Source: Pedobacter sp. AJM
GTDB taxonomy: Bacteria; Bacteroidota; Bacteroidia; Sphingobacteriales; Sphingobacteriaceae
NCBI RefSeq assembly: GCF_002197755.1
Contig: NZ_NHOT01000005.1
Coordinates: 231,465 to 295,464, forward strand
Direction of reading: 5' to 3'
Length of the DNA: 64,000 bases
The notes beneath the pieces were generated by a model. It worked only from the letters and a program-made list of their open reading frames with translations, was not told the DNA's origin and searched no databases. A program made the translations under genes and the position numbers. Below, piece by piece: positions 1 to 11,381 of the stretch (position 1 is its first letter; each line of letters starts with the position of its first letter).

Positions 1-1
1 A

Positions 2-277
2 CTGGCCGCACCAGGACTTAAAAAGGAAGATTTTAAGGTAAGCGTGGAAAGAGACATGTTAACCATTTCTACTGAAAAAAGTGCAGAAACTGAACATCAA
101 GAAAAATCCTACACCAGAAAGGAATTCAATTATTCAGCATTCACCAGGGCATTTACCTTGCCTGATAGTGCCGATATTGAAAGGATTCAGGCCAATTATG
201 CGGACGGGATTCTGAAACTCACCCTTCCGAAAAAAGAAGAAGCTAAAGCCGTTTCAAGGCAAATAGAAATTCAGTAA
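2..277 (+). CDS. Hsp20/alpha-crystallin small heat-shock protein, 5' end missing
   Basis: The frame is open from base 2 and begins inside the protein, so the true start lies left of the window. The visible 91 residues fit the alpha-crystallin domain of small heat-shock proteins: an early A-A-P-G-L-K-K-E-D-F segment, then the strand V-S-V-E-R-D-M-L-T-I-S, and a late D-G-I-L-K-L-T-L-P-K segment. Proteins of this family are ATP-independent holdases that bind unfolding proteins in the cytoplasm. The gene converges on the minus-strand lipid operon and is followed at once by a strong hairpin terminator. Confidence 0.9.
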   Translation: MAAPGLKKEDFKVSVERDMLTISTEKSAETEHQEKSYTRKEFNYSAFTRAFTLPDSADIERIQANYADGILKLTLPKKEEAKAVSRQIEIQ

Positions 278-283
278 TTAGAG

Positions 284-306
284 ATGCCGCGAAAGCGGCA
301 TTTTTG
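284..306 (+). terminator. Intrinsic terminator after the Hsp20 gene
   Basis: Arms ATGCCGC (284-290) and GCGGCAT (295-301) pair perfectly around a GAAA tetraloop and are followed by a run of T. It lies 7 bases past the Hsp20 stop codon. On the other strand it could also stop transcripts of the converging lipid operon ending at 333. Confidence 0.9.
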
Positions 307-332
307 TTATTACAGATTACTGAACAGCCAGA

Positions 333-1271
333 TTAGCTGATTTTGTTAATGAACTGCCTGGTATAGTCTTTAAAACGGGTGTATTTTACTAAATAATTGA
401 AACTGAAGATGGCTACAACGGCACAAATCATTCCCCCAAAAACATCCAATACATAATGATGGCTGTTGTAAACTGCTGCAAACCAGATGCCCACAACCAA
501 AATGAAAAAGAAAATATTGATGGCGCCCATCTTGTTTTTCAGGGCATAATAAAGTACTATCAAAGGATAAGACGAATGTAGGGAGGGCATGGCCGCAAAA
601 ACATTTGAACCTTTGCTGTATATCCCCTGAAACAGGTGGATATTAAAAAAATGATCAAAACGGGAAAGACCGGCAGTGTTTCCGGCAGTATGGTAAATAA
701 ACTGAAAGCCATGTTCCTGTACATACCATGGCGGTGCAGCCGGGAAAGCGTAATAAACCACGAAACCCAATAGATTTACCCATAAAAAGGTAAGGGAGAA
801 ATACACAAACTGCTTCCGGTTTTTAAAAAACAAATAGGTGGCAAAGGCCAGCGGGACCGGAACCCACATCAGATAAAAAAGGCCGGTAAGCACATCCAGA
901 AAGGAACTGGTATTTAGTTTCCAGTACTCATTCGGCGTGAGCTCTTGTCGATGAAAATGAATGCCGAAAAGTTTTTTTTCCAGGTGGTATAAATCTGCGA
1001 TATGAACCGTATTGAAAATATAATTCGGAAAGGCTTTCATATAATCGAAAATAATCCAATAGACCACGAAGATGGAAAAGCCGAGAATAAACTTCCTTGT
1101 TCCTGCCGAGATGTAAAACAGTGAATTAAAAATCAATATCAGGATGAGCTGATCTGCTTTAAAACCCACCAGCACAACCGATAGTAACAGGTAAGCCAGA
1201 GAAATCAGCGTGGTGGTATAAATTGTTTTAACCGTGAAAAACGAATTTGTACGGGCGATATCATCCTGCAT
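333..1271 (-). CDS. PAP2/Aur1-like membrane phosphotransferase, candidate inositol phosphorylceramide synthase
   Basis: A 312-residue multi-pass membrane protein. It carries the late PAP2 motifs: M-P-S-L-H-S-S at 228-234 (His232) and N-S-H-H-Y-V-L-D at 269-276 (His272, Asp276). The early KxxxxxxRP motif of ordinary lipid phosphatases is not evident. The F-P-A-A-P-P-W-Y segment near 176-183 resembles the Aur1 family, which moves phosphoinositol from phosphatidylinositol to ceramide. It is the last of ten same-strand genes and starts 1 base after the hydroxylase gene. Known for the family: headgroup transfer to ceramide. Inferred here: formation of inositol phosphorylceramide. A plain phosphatase acting on a phosphorylated inositol lipid is the main alternative. 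Confidence 0.82.
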   Translation of the reverse strand: MQDDIARTNSFFTVKTIYTTTLISLAYLLLSVVLVGFKADQLILILIFNSLFYISAGTRKFILGFSIFVVYWIIFDYMKAFPNYIFNTVHIADLYHLEKKLFGIHFHRQELTPNEYWKLNTSSFLDVLTGLFYLMWVPVPLAFATYLFFKNRKQFVYFSLTFLWVNLLGFVVYYAFPAAPPWYVQEHGFQFIYHTAGNTAGLSRFDHFFNIHLFQGIYSKGSNVFAAMPSLHSSYPLIVLYYALKNKMGAINIFFFILVVGIWFAAVYNSHHYVLDVFGGMICAVVAIFSFNYLVKYTRFKDYTRQFINKIS

Positions 1272-1272
1272 C

Positions 1273-1896
1273 TTATTTTTTGTCGAAATTAGATTGGAAA
1301 ATATTATCCCAGAATGTCCAGCTTACACCATAACCTTTGGTTGCATCTGAATAATGGTGAAGCATGTGATGCTGTTTAAGCCTTTTCCAAAAGCCACTTT
1401 TAAAGTTGGCGTGGTGTAAAGCATAATGCACCATGTCATAGAACAGGTAACCCAATATGAAACCCGAAAAAAACGGATACACCCTGGTATCCGGTAATAC
1501 CCAATCGAAAAGAAAATAGAATCCAAGTGCCATGGGTATACTTGCCGAAGGTGGCATCACCAGCCTGTTGGCATCGTTGGGGTAATCATGGTGCACACCA
1601 TGGAAAATAAAGTGAATTTTTTTACCCCATTCGGCTTCAGGTTCAAAGTGAAATACGAAACGGTGCAAAACATATTCAGTAATGGTCCAGATGGCCAAAC
1701 CAGCTAAAAACCAGCCGGCGAAAATGATTACCGGCATATTTACTTCCCGGAAGGATTTGTAAAACAGGTAAGCAATTACCGGAACATATACAATTAGCGG
1801 CACATAATACTTTACCTTCGAAAGGCTTTCCATAAAATCGCTTTTAAACATCCGGATGGATGCCGGCGAATTTGAAACAAAATTCTTTTTCATCAT
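1273..1896 (-). CDS. Fatty acid hydroxylase superfamily protein (FA2H/Scs7-like lipid hydroxylase)
   Basis: A 207-residue membrane protein with the histidine clusters of the di-iron sterol desaturase/fatty acid hydroxylase superfamily: HRFVFH (78-83), HGVHH (99-103), HYALHH (157-162) and HHMLHH (176-181). Spacing and length resemble fatty acid 2-hydroxylases that modify the N-acyl chain of ceramides. Hydrophobic segments flank the clusters, as expected for an inner membrane enzyme. It lies 1 base after the phosphatidyltransferase gene and 1 base before the Aur1-like gene. Hydroxylation of a sphingolipid chain is inferred from family and context; a carotenoid or sterol-like substrate is possible but less likely here. 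Confidence 0.85.
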   Translation of the reverse strand: MMKKNFVSNSPASIRMFKSDFMESLSKVKYYVPLIVYVPVIAYLFYKSFREVNMPVIIFAGWFLAGLAIWTITEYVLHRFVFHFEPEAEWGKKIHFIFHGVHHDYPNDANRLVMPPSASIPMALGFYFLFDWVLPDTRVYPFFSGFILGYLFYDMVHYALHHANFKSGFWKRLKQHHMLHHYSDATKGYGVSWTFWDNIFQSNFDKK

Positions 1897-1897
1897 G

Positions 1898-3187
1898 CTA
1901 AATTTTAATTCGCTCTGTTAATGCTTTTGAAGGGTCATTTGCATCCAAACCTTTAATTTCCACATATTTTACATTAGGCAACCAGAAAGATCCGCCTTCT
2001 ATTCTGAGGAAAATTCTTTCGATTTGAACTTTCTTATTATTTACGGTTACAAAAACATGGTATTTTTTATCGGCGGCTGATTTATTCAGGTACATCGGCA
2101 GGTTTTTATGTGAGACAAAGCGAAGTTCAAACTGCCCTTTTCCGAGGCTCTTGGTCTGTATGCCGTATGCAAATTTCCGCTGGATATATCCCAGTTCCTT
2201 TTTTTCACCCTGGTCTCCATAGCGCATCCAGAACACATTTACCGGATTTTGATCCACCACTTCTCCGTTTTTATCTACATTTAACTGGCAGATAATGGTG
2301 TTGGTATTGGGATCGCGTTGCAGGTAAAACAACTGATTGCTGATATTCTTCGGTACAGGAAAGTTAAGAGGCGAAGGGTTTTGTGCTGTTGCAGGTAAAA
2401 CACCCGCACCAATTAGAACCAGTGAAAAGGTAAGGCCAATAATCATTGCAGCTTTGTGGCTGCTTTTCTTTTCAGCCAGTTCCTGTGCTTCCAATCCTTT
2501 TTTGGCCTCCTGCAACCGCTTAATCGCCGTGATATTAGTCAGAAGGGCCATCATGGTAATGGGAATGGTGAAAACGGACATGGTTTCGAAAACATGAAAA
2601 GATATGCCCGGAACATAGATCTTATAAGCTCCACCAATAAAATGGCCGGTGATACCGCAGGCGATGGCAAAAACACCAATGGTAACCACCCGCTCCGGCC
2701 GCTGCATTAAACCACCTTGGCATGCTATCCCTAATCCTTCTGCCCTGGCCCTGGTATAACTCACCATCATAGAGCCAATTAAGGCAATAAAGGCAAAAAG
2801 AGAGCTCAAAAAATAGTGATGTGATACCAGGTAATAACAGATGCCGAGAAACATAATCATTTCACTGTAACGGTCCAATACTGAATCATATAATGCACCG
2901 AATTTTGAACTCATGTTTCCCAGTCGGGCTACCTGGCCATCAAGCATATCAAACAAGCCCGCAAAAAGCACCAGGGCGCCGCCCCAGCCCACATACGACA
3001 TGTCGCCGCGATTGGATTTTTCGGCACCCATCACGAAAATAACCGCAACCCCGATATTTAAAATTAAACCGATAGTGGTTACCGCATTGGGCGTTAATCC
3101 TATTTTAATTAATCCCCTCACAAAAGGATTAATGACTTTATAAATGCCCAGTTGTAAACTGTCTCTTAAGTTTGCTTTCATAATCAA
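1898..3187 (-). CDS. CDP-alcohol phosphatidyltransferase fused to a C-terminal DUF4833 domain
   Basis: A 429-residue protein in two parts. Residues 1-225 are a multi-pass CDP-alcohol phosphatidyltransferase with the complete signature D80xxD83G..A87R88..G97xxxD101xxxD105. Given the inositol-3-phosphate synthase in the same operon, phosphatidylinositol phosphate synthesis from CDP-diacylglycerol is the likely reaction. After a charged linker, residues 246-269 look like a lipoprotein or Sec signal ending A-T-A-Q. Residues 270-429 match the DUF4833 type of exported domain of unknown function. The internal hydrophobic stretch would place DUF4833 outside the cytoplasm. The enzyme alone is usually about 200-250 residues, so the fusion is real additional sequence. 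The gene starts 3 bases after the DUF5686 gene. Confidence 0.85.
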   Translation of the reverse strand: MIMKANLRDSLQLGIYKVINPFVRGLIKIGLTPNAVTTIGLILNIGVAVIFVMGAEKSNRGDMSYVGWGGALVLFAGLFDMLDGQVARLGNMSSKFGALYDSVLDRYSEMIMFLGICYYLVSHHYFLSSLFAFIALIGSMMVSYTRARAEGLGIACQGGLMQRPERVVTIGVFAIACGITGHFIGGAYKIYVPGISFHVFETMSVFTIPITMMALLTNITAIKRLQEAKKGLEAQELAEKKSSHKAAMIIGLTFSLVLIGAGVLPATAQNPSPLNFPVPKNISNQLFYLQRDPNTNTIICQLNVDKNGEVVDQNPVNVFWMRYGDQGEKKELGYIQRKFAYGIQTKSLGKGQFELRFVSHKNLPMYLNKSAADKKYHVFVTVNNKKVQIERIFLRIEGGSFWLPNVKYVEIKGLDANDPSKALTERIKI

Positions 3188-3190
3188 TTT

Positions 3191-5746
3191 TTAGAAATCG
3201 AATTTTACCCTTGCCCTGATGCCCCATTCTGATACCTCCGGATGATTAAGGTAATTGAATCGCTTAACCAGATCAACCCGAAGTAATTTAAAGATATTCC
3301 CTACCCCTACGCTGCCTTCCATATAAGGATCATGGCCAAGGGCATAGGTACGTTTAGAGCCATCTTCATAATCGGGCAAACGATATAATCCCGGAGTTAA
3401 AGCCGGATTATTTTCATCACGTAAACCACCATACAAAGCTTTAAATGAAAACACCTCCCTTAATTTTAATTTTTTAAGTAAAGGGATCTTATTAAAGAAA
3501 AAGCCATTGAAATTGTGATCGATATTTATGCTCACGTAATGATCGCTGACAAACTCCAGGAAGTTCATCAGGTTATATGAATTGAGCTGGTAAGCATAGG
3601 TTTGATTGGCCCGGTGAATATCCAATAGTGGAAAAGGAACTTTTCCGGCAATGTAGCCGCCTTCAAAAGTAACATCACTATAGCCCAGCTGAGAAAGGTA
3701 AAATCTTTTATCAATACTGCCCATCATATTATGGTAATTATATTCGCCGCCCAGCACACCTTTTAAACCTGCAGTATACCTTAAATTGAAAACCGGATAA
3801 CGGTCTGCGATGGGGATTCGGTAGATCTTTCCCTGGTAAAATTTCTCATTGGGTGCATAACGCAGTTGTACCGATACTTCACTGGTGGTTAAGCGATTAA
3901 CGAGTTGGTTTGCGTCATTTTGATAAAACAATCCGCCTGCAGGTGTCTGACTCCATTTCTTCAGGCCTAAAGTGTAAGAAAAATGATTTTCAAACTCTTT
4001 CACATAATCTACCCGATAAAAATCGTTGTAGAGCAACATGTCATTTACACCGCGTTTAAAGGATAGCAAAAAGTTATCTTCCTGTACAAACTGAAGTTCC
4101 TGGCCGGGAATTTTGGTGTCTCTCTGAAAACTGGCCCTGATGTAATGTTGTGGAAACTCATAAATGGATTTATTATTGATGGAATAGGTACCGGAAAGAA
4201 AGAATTTCCATTTTTCATCCCTAAACCCATAAGCCGCATAATTTTCGAAATAGTATCGTTTACTTAATTCAGGAGTGGTTCTTCCGCCTAAACGCAAGCG
4301 AAGCCCTTCAACATTATTAAAACTGTAAAAGGTATTTACCGGTCCGATTTCATAAGGCCCCAGGTTCTGGTATCCTGCAAAAAGCAGCGTGACAATTTTC
4401 ATGGTACGCTTAAACGATGGCAGGTTTTGAAGCGTGTCAATATTCTTATAAATTTTTAACTGGCTGGCAGATATGGTATCCAGCCTGTTTTGCTGCCAGT
4501 ATAAATCATTCTTTTTCGCCGCATCAGCCAGAACGACTTTATTTTTTCCCTGAAAGATCGTATCTGGTAAGGTGGTGTCAAACTGATAATTTTTATAGGT
4601 AACCGTGCGCTCACCGGTAAAACCTATGCCCTTGCCTTTTCCCAGTCCAAAATCAGACAGCAAATTACTTTTAGAGAGGTTATATTTTCCTAAGGCATTT
4701 GGTTCGAAGTTTAAGTCGATTTTCATTGCCCTGACAAAATTCAGGTTGATGTTTTTATTTACCCCTAACGTTGCACCTGTAACGGCATAATGACCATCAT
4801 TGGTTACATAAAGCTTGCCCTCAAACAGCATGTCACCTGTATTTCTTGGTGTAAAGGATAGCTCAATCATTTGCGGCTTCTGGTTCTTTAATGTATCGGT
4901 AATAAAGAACTTGTAAAAATTGGGGGAACCATTTGCAATCGGACTCAAAAAATCGTTGCTCATCACAGAGATATTATTCTGATAGATATCAATGTCCTGA
5001 TACATCCGGTCAAAGTAGGTTTTCATCCCTTTATTGTCAATATAGCGGTTATCAAACTCCACCTGTTTCTGTGCTTTCACCACTGTTTTTGATTTCTGCG
5101 GATCTTTACTCAGGTATTGGTCAGATAAGCTTTCCTGGATGTAGATCGGTAACAGGTTTTTACCGCCTATCAAAGTGGAATCCTGTTCCTGAAATAAGAA
5201 CTGGTAATTGCGGAACATTTTCTTGTTCTTAAACTTCTCTGAAACATTACTGACCGAGAACAGCATTTTCTCATATTGCTGGTAAGCTACAGTTTGATAA
5301 CTTTTAATTCTGTTTTCATCCTTATGTGCAATCACCTGGCGGATCAATTCAACCGCTGGATTATCTTTATTACGATACCTTACTTTTTTTCCGCCCACAA
5401 CCATTACCTCATCCAGCGAATTGGCACTGGGTGATAAAACTACATTAATGGTCTGGTTGAGGGAAGGTGTTATATTTTTAGTTAATATACTGTAACCTAC
5501 ATAATTGAAACTCAAGGCTGATTGTGGCAGATTGGAACTGATGGTGAAATTTCCATTGAGATCGGTTTGTGTGCCGATTTTGGTATCTTTAAAAAAAACT
5601 GATACATAAGGTAAAGTTTCTTTGGTACCGGCATCACGAACAGTGCCCGAAACCGTAGTAGATTGCGCAAGAACATTTCCTATACCCAATATATTTAATA
5701 TTGAAAATAAGCAGATAAAGAATGGAATACTAAACTGACGTTTCAT
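3191..5746 (-). CDS. DUF5686 outer membrane protein with N-terminal carboxypeptidase-like regulatory domain
   Basis: An 851-residue exported protein. Residues 1-27 are a signal peptide ending L-A before Q28. A carboxypeptidase-D regulatory-like beta domain follows (about 30-115, with the typical T-V-S-G-T-V-R-D start and F-K-D-T-K-I-G-T-Q-T-D-L-N-G-N-F motif). The rest fits the DUF5686 family, rich in alternating aromatic and polar residues and ending in D-F, as beta-barrel outer membrane proteins do. There is no TonB plug domain, so it is not a SusC-type receptor. Its start overlaps the GtrA stop by 4 bases inside the lipid operon. Function is unknown; a role in placing the lipid products in the outer membrane is only a hypothesis. 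Confidence 0.82.
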   Translation of the reverse strand: MKRQFSIPFFICLFSILNILGIGNVLAQSTTVSGTVRDAGTKETLPYVSVFFKDTKIGTQTDLNGNFTISSNLPQSALSFNYVGYSILTKNITPSLNQTINVVLSPSANSLDEVMVVGGKKVRYRNKDNPAVELIRQVIAHKDENRIKSYQTVAYQQYEKMLFSVSNVSEKFKNKKMFRNYQFLFQEQDSTLIGGKNLLPIYIQESLSDQYLSKDPQKSKTVVKAQKQVEFDNRYIDNKGMKTYFDRMYQDIDIYQNNISVMSNDFLSPIANGSPNFYKFFITDTLKNQKPQMIELSFTPRNTGDMLFEGKLYVTNDGHYAVTGATLGVNKNINLNFVRAMKIDLNFEPNALGKYNLSKSNLLSDFGLGKGKGIGFTGERTVTYKNYQFDTTLPDTIFQGKNKVVLADAAKKNDLYWQQNRLDTISASQLKIYKNIDTLQNLPSFKRTMKIVTLLFAGYQNLGPYEIGPVNTFYSFNNVEGLRLRLGGRTTPELSKRYYFENYAAYGFRDEKWKFFLSGTYSINNKSIYEFPQHYIRASFQRDTKIPGQELQFVQEDNFLLSFKRGVNDMLLYNDFYRVDYVKEFENHFSYTLGLKKWSQTPAGGLFYQNDANQLVNRLTTSEVSVQLRYAPNEKFYQGKIYRIPIADRYPVFNLRYTAGLKGVLGGEYNYHNMMGSIDKRFYLSQLGYSDVTFEGGYIAGKVPFPLLDIHRANQTYAYQLNSYNLMNFLEFVSDHYVSINIDHNFNGFFFNKIPLLKKLKLREVFSFKALYGGLRDENNPALTPGLYRLPDYEDGSKRTYALGHDPYMEGSVGVGNIFKLLRVDLVKRFNYLNHPEVSEWGIRARVKFDF

Positions 5747-6123
5747 TTAACAGAAAAAATAAACTGTTTTTGCATGATATAATTGTAGCTGATACCAACC
5801 GTAACTGATACGAGCAATTTAGAGAGCATGTAATTGAGGTGATAAAAATGTGTAAGCAGATAAACGCCTGAGGTAAGCAATGCTAAATTCCCAGTCCATA
5901 CGATGATATATTTTACTACCTGCCACCTTAATGCTTTGGCATGTGCCTGAAATACCCAGTTTCTATTGATGTAGAAATTGATCACACCACCAGTAATGGT
6001 TCCGGTAATACTTCCGGCCAGGTACCATAAACCAAAAAGCTTTACTGCAGCCAGGGTAACTAAAAAATCTGCTGCAGAGGCCATTAGCGATGAAGCCTGG
6101 GCTTTAAAAAACCGGAGCATCAC
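5743..6123 (-). CDS. GtrA-family small membrane protein
   Basis: A 126-residue, four-helix membrane protein of the GtrA family. The G-T-I-T-G-G-V-I-N-F-Y-I-N-R-N-W-V-F segment near 42-58 is characteristic. GtrA proteins are proposed to flip or help transfer lipid-linked sugars, but few are characterised. It starts directly after the PgpA-type gene (no spacer) and overlaps the DUF5686 gene by 4 bases, so all three are probably translated from one message. In this operon it could help translocate inositol lipid precursors or glycosylated lipids; that is inference. Confidence 0.8.
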   Translation of the reverse strand: MMLRFFKAQASSLMASAADFLVTLAAVKLFGLWYLAGSITGTITGGVINFYINRNWVFQAHAKALRWQVVKYIIVWTGNLALLTSGVYLLTHFYHLNYMLSKLLVSVTVGISYNYIMQKQFIFSVK

Positions 6124-6579
6124 TTATAGTATTTTAAAGATGATCACCAGCTGCAGGATCACATTGGAATAAACACCGGCAAGCACATCATCAGCCATTA
6201 CGCCCAAACCACCAGGCAGTTCTTCCATCCTTTTAATATACAAGGGCTTCAGGATATCAAAAAAGCGAAAGAGGACTAATCCTAAAAGCATATATTCCCA
6301 TCTTACCGGCACACAGAGTAAAGTAATACACATTCCCGCCACTTCATCTATCACCACGCGCTGATGGTCTTTGCCCCAAACATCTTCTACCACATCCGCA
6401 CTTCGAACACCCTGAAGTGTTATTAATATCGTAATCAGGATGGCATTGAGCCCGGGGTATTGGTAACCAGCCTGGAAAAAGTACCAGCAAAGACAAGTGG
6501 CTATGGCCGCATAGGTGCCGGCGCCCTTCCCAATGTACCCGATTCCCAGGCTGGTTGATATCATTTTATGAATAAGCAC
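6124..6579 (-). CDS. Phosphatidylglycerophosphatase A family protein, candidate phosphatidylinositol phosphate phosphatase
   Basis: A 151-residue membrane protein with PgpA family features: G-K-G-A-G-T-Y-A-A (18-26), the acidic V-V-I-D-E-V-A-G-M (75-83), R-F-F-D-I-L-K-P (105-112) and G-V-M-A-D-D-V-L-A-G (126-135). PgpA enzymes remove phosphate from phosphatidylglycerophosphate. It sits between inositol-3-phosphate synthase (sharing 1 base with its stop) and GtrA, in a cluster with its own CDP-alcohol transferase. Dephosphorylation of phosphatidylinositol phosphate is therefore the more likely job. This fits the inositol-lipid cluster described in Bacteroides thetaiotaomicron (BT_1522-BT_1526, from memory). 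Ordinary PgpA activity cannot be excluded. Confidence 0.85.
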   Translation of the reverse strand: MLIHKMISTSLGIGYIGKGAGTYAAIATCLCWYFFQAGYQYPGLNAILITILITLQGVRSADVVEDVWGKDHQRVVIDEVAGMCITLLCVPVRWEYMLLGLVLFRFFDILKPLYIKRMEELPGGLGVMADDVLAGVYSNVILQLVIIFKIL

Positions 6580-7904
6580 TATACCGTTTCTATAACTTCT
6601 TCTTCATAATCCTGCCCCAGGTGCGTAATTAAGTCTTCACCCATGATGTAGCGCAAGGTATTCTGCAGTTTCATTAACTGTTTGAAAATGTCATTTTCTG
6701 CCGGTACACCTGGAATGGTTTGAGGTGATTTCAGGTAGAATGATAGCCATTCCTGAACGCCAGACATATTTGCCCTCTTCGCCAGATCGATAAATAAAGC
6801 CAAATCCAGTACAATTGGTGCAGCCAGGATAGAATCACGACATAAAAAGTTAATCTTGATCTGCATTTTGTAACCTAACCAGCCGAAAATGTCAATATTG
6901 TCCCAACTCTCTTTGTTATCGCCATGGGGCGGATAGTAATTGATTCTGATTTTGTGGTACATATCACCATATAAATCCGGATTAACCTCTGGTTTGAAAA
7001 TATCTTCCAGTACACCCAGTTTAGAAACTTCTTTGGTTTTAAAGTTATCCGGATCATCCAGTACCAAACCATCGCGGTTACCTAAAATGTTATCAGAGAA
7101 CCAACCGTTTACCCCTAATGAACGTGCGGCTAAACCCGGTGCCAGAATGGTTTTCATTAAAGTCTGACCGGTTTTAAAATCCTTACCCGCAATCGGTGTA
7201 TGGGTTTCTTTAGCCAGTTCAATTAATGCCGGGATATCTACGGTTAAGTTAGGTGCTCCATTTGCGAAAGGGATACCCAATTTCAGTGCTGCATAAGCAT
7301 AAATCATACTAGGCGCAATTAACGGATCATTATCGATCAATCCTTGCTCAAATGCAGCAAGCGATTCATGAACAGCAGATGGTTCAAAATAAATTTCAGT
7401 AGATCCGCACCATACCAGAACAATACGGTCACAGTTGTTGGTGGCCTTAAAGTTTTTGATGTCTTGCATCACTTCCTGGGCCAGCTCATATCTGGTTGCA
7501 GCGTCTTTAACATAAGTACCTGTTAAATTTTTCACATAGTTATGATCGAATGCGGCACGCATAGGCTTGATGGCCTGTAATTCTTCACGAACATCACGCA
7601 ACAGGTTTGCATCTAAAACCCTTGCATTTAGTGCCGCTTCATAAACATTATCCTCATATACGTCCCAGCCACCGAAAACCAGGTTTTCGAGATTGGCCAA
7701 AGGCACAAAATCTTTAATTTTTGGTTCTTTTTTTTCCGTTCTTTTACCAATTCTGATGGTTCCCATTTGGGTTAAAGAACCAATTGGTTTAGACAAGCCC
7801 TTCTTAATGGCCGCTACCCCCGCAATCATGGTGGTTGCAACTGCACCGAGCCCTGGCATTAATATGCCAAGCTTGCCATCAGCTGATTTTACATCTTCTT
7901 TCAT
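6579..7904 (-). CDS. Inositol-3-phosphate synthase (MIPS)
   Basis: A 441-residue cytoplasmic enzyme that converts glucose 6-phosphate to 1D-myo-inositol 3-phosphate with catalytic NAD. Near the N terminus, G-I-L-M-P-G-L-G-A-V-A-T-T (13-25) is the nucleotide-binding loop. Family signatures follow: V-F-G-G-W-D-V-Y-E-D-N, then N-G-A-P-N-L-T-V-D and A-G-K-D-F-K-T-G-Q-T-L-M-K-T, the latter carrying active-site lysines in the family. Length suits the bacterial/archaeal MIPS class. It begins 24 bases after the SDR gene and shares 1 base with the PgpA gene. It should supply the inositol phosphate headgroup for the downstream transferase. Confidence 0.95.
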   Translation of the reverse strand: MKEDVKSADGKLGILMPGLGAVATTMIAGVAAIKKGLSKPIGSLTQMGTIRIGKRTEKKEPKIKDFVPLANLENLVFGGWDVYEDNVYEAALNARVLDANLLRDVREELQAIKPMRAAFDHNYVKNLTGTYVKDAATRYELAQEVMQDIKNFKATNNCDRIVLVWCGSTEIYFEPSAVHESLAAFEQGLIDNDPLIAPSMIYAYAALKLGIPFANGAPNLTVDIPALIELAKETHTPIAGKDFKTGQTLMKTILAPGLAARSLGVNGWFSDNILGNRDGLVLDDPDNFKTKEVSKLGVLEDIFKPEVNPDLYGDMYHKIRINYYPPHGDNKESWDNIDIFGWLGYKMQIKINFLCRDSILAAPIVLDLALFIDLAKRANMSGVQEWLSFYLKSPQTIPGVPAENDIFKQLMKLQNTLRYIMGEDLITHLGQDYEEEVIETV

Positions 7905-7928
7905 TCTATTTTTATTTAAGCTTTTAAT

Positions 7929-8899
7929 TTATAACCATTTATTTTCCTTGTACCAGGCAATGGTTTCATTCAGCCCGCTTTCGAGCTGGTAATGGGGTAC
8001 GAAGCCAAGGTCTTTTTGTATCTGATCTATATTACAGGTCCAGTTCAGGGCGGTGATTTCATTAATTTTATCCATGTTGAGTGCAGGCACCTGGTCAAAA
8101 AAGCCCAGGGTCTTTTCCAGTGTCCAGGCAAGCCCTTTAATAACCGGCATAGGCACTTTAAGTACAAATGGCCTTTTATTTAAAGCCTTGCGTACATAAG
8201 CGGCAAGCGAAAATTTGCTGTAGACCTGCCCGTCAGAGATGTGGTATGTTTTATCTGTTAACTCAGAAAACAGTGATTTAATCATCACCTTTGCTAAATC
8301 AGTGACGTAAATAAAACTCAGTTGCTGCTCCTGTGCACCTGCATGCAGTTCAAAACCTGAATTAATTCCTTTGATGAGGATGAAAATATCTTTTTCACGT
8401 GGGCCATATACCGCAGTAGGCCTGAAAACAATTAAGGGCAACCCCAGGATCTGATTCAGGTACGTTTCGGCAAGTGCTTTACTCCTGCCGTAATTGGTTA
8501 CCGGATTGGCGCGGTTTTGCTGATCATTTGTGATGGGGCCGCGGGCAGCCAGGCTACTTAAAAACACAAATTTTTCAATTTTATGTGTAGATAAGGAGGA
8601 AGCTACAGCCAGGTTCCTGGTATATGTGGCGTTGATATGAAAATAGTATTCCCGGTTTTTTGCTTTGGTTGTGGCGGCTGCATGAATGATATAATCATAT
8701 TTATATTCATCGATGTTCTGTCTTAACTGGTATATTGATTCAAAATCCAGTTCTACGTAATTGATATCAAATTTTTTAAGATGTGACACTACACTTGATT
8801 TCCGAACGTTAATGTAAACTTCCAGATGATCTGCCAGGGCCGCTTCGATTAAGTGATAACCTACAAAGCCTGTTGCACCCGTAATCAATACCCGCTTTT

Positions 8900-8903
<4 letters not shown>
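7929..8903 (-). CDS. NAD-dependent epimerase/dehydratase (extended SDR), candidate ceramide reductase
   Basis: A 324-residue Rossmann-fold protein. It has the nucleotide-binding motif T-G-A-T-G-F-V-G (8-15), S116/S117 in F-L-S-S-L-A-A, and the catalytic Y138-G-R-S-K142. Its start overlaps the stop of the GNAT-like gene by 4 bases. In Caulobacter, an extended SDR beside serine palmitoyltransferase (CerR) reduces the 3-oxo group of the newly formed lipid. The same order here, palmitoyltransferase then acyltransferase then SDR, makes that role likely. A sugar epimerase is the family alternative, but there is no sugar-nucleotide gene nearby. Confidence 0.8.
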
Positions 8904-11247
<2,344 letters not shown>

Positions 11248-11381
11248 TCACGTATTCTGGAAAACCGTATTCTAATAGATTGTACGAACTGACTGCTGAA
11301 TTTAATGTTCAACAGAAGACATCATTTCGAAACAATTTGATAACGCAATTTTAATCCAGATTAACACCTGAAAAAAGGTTG

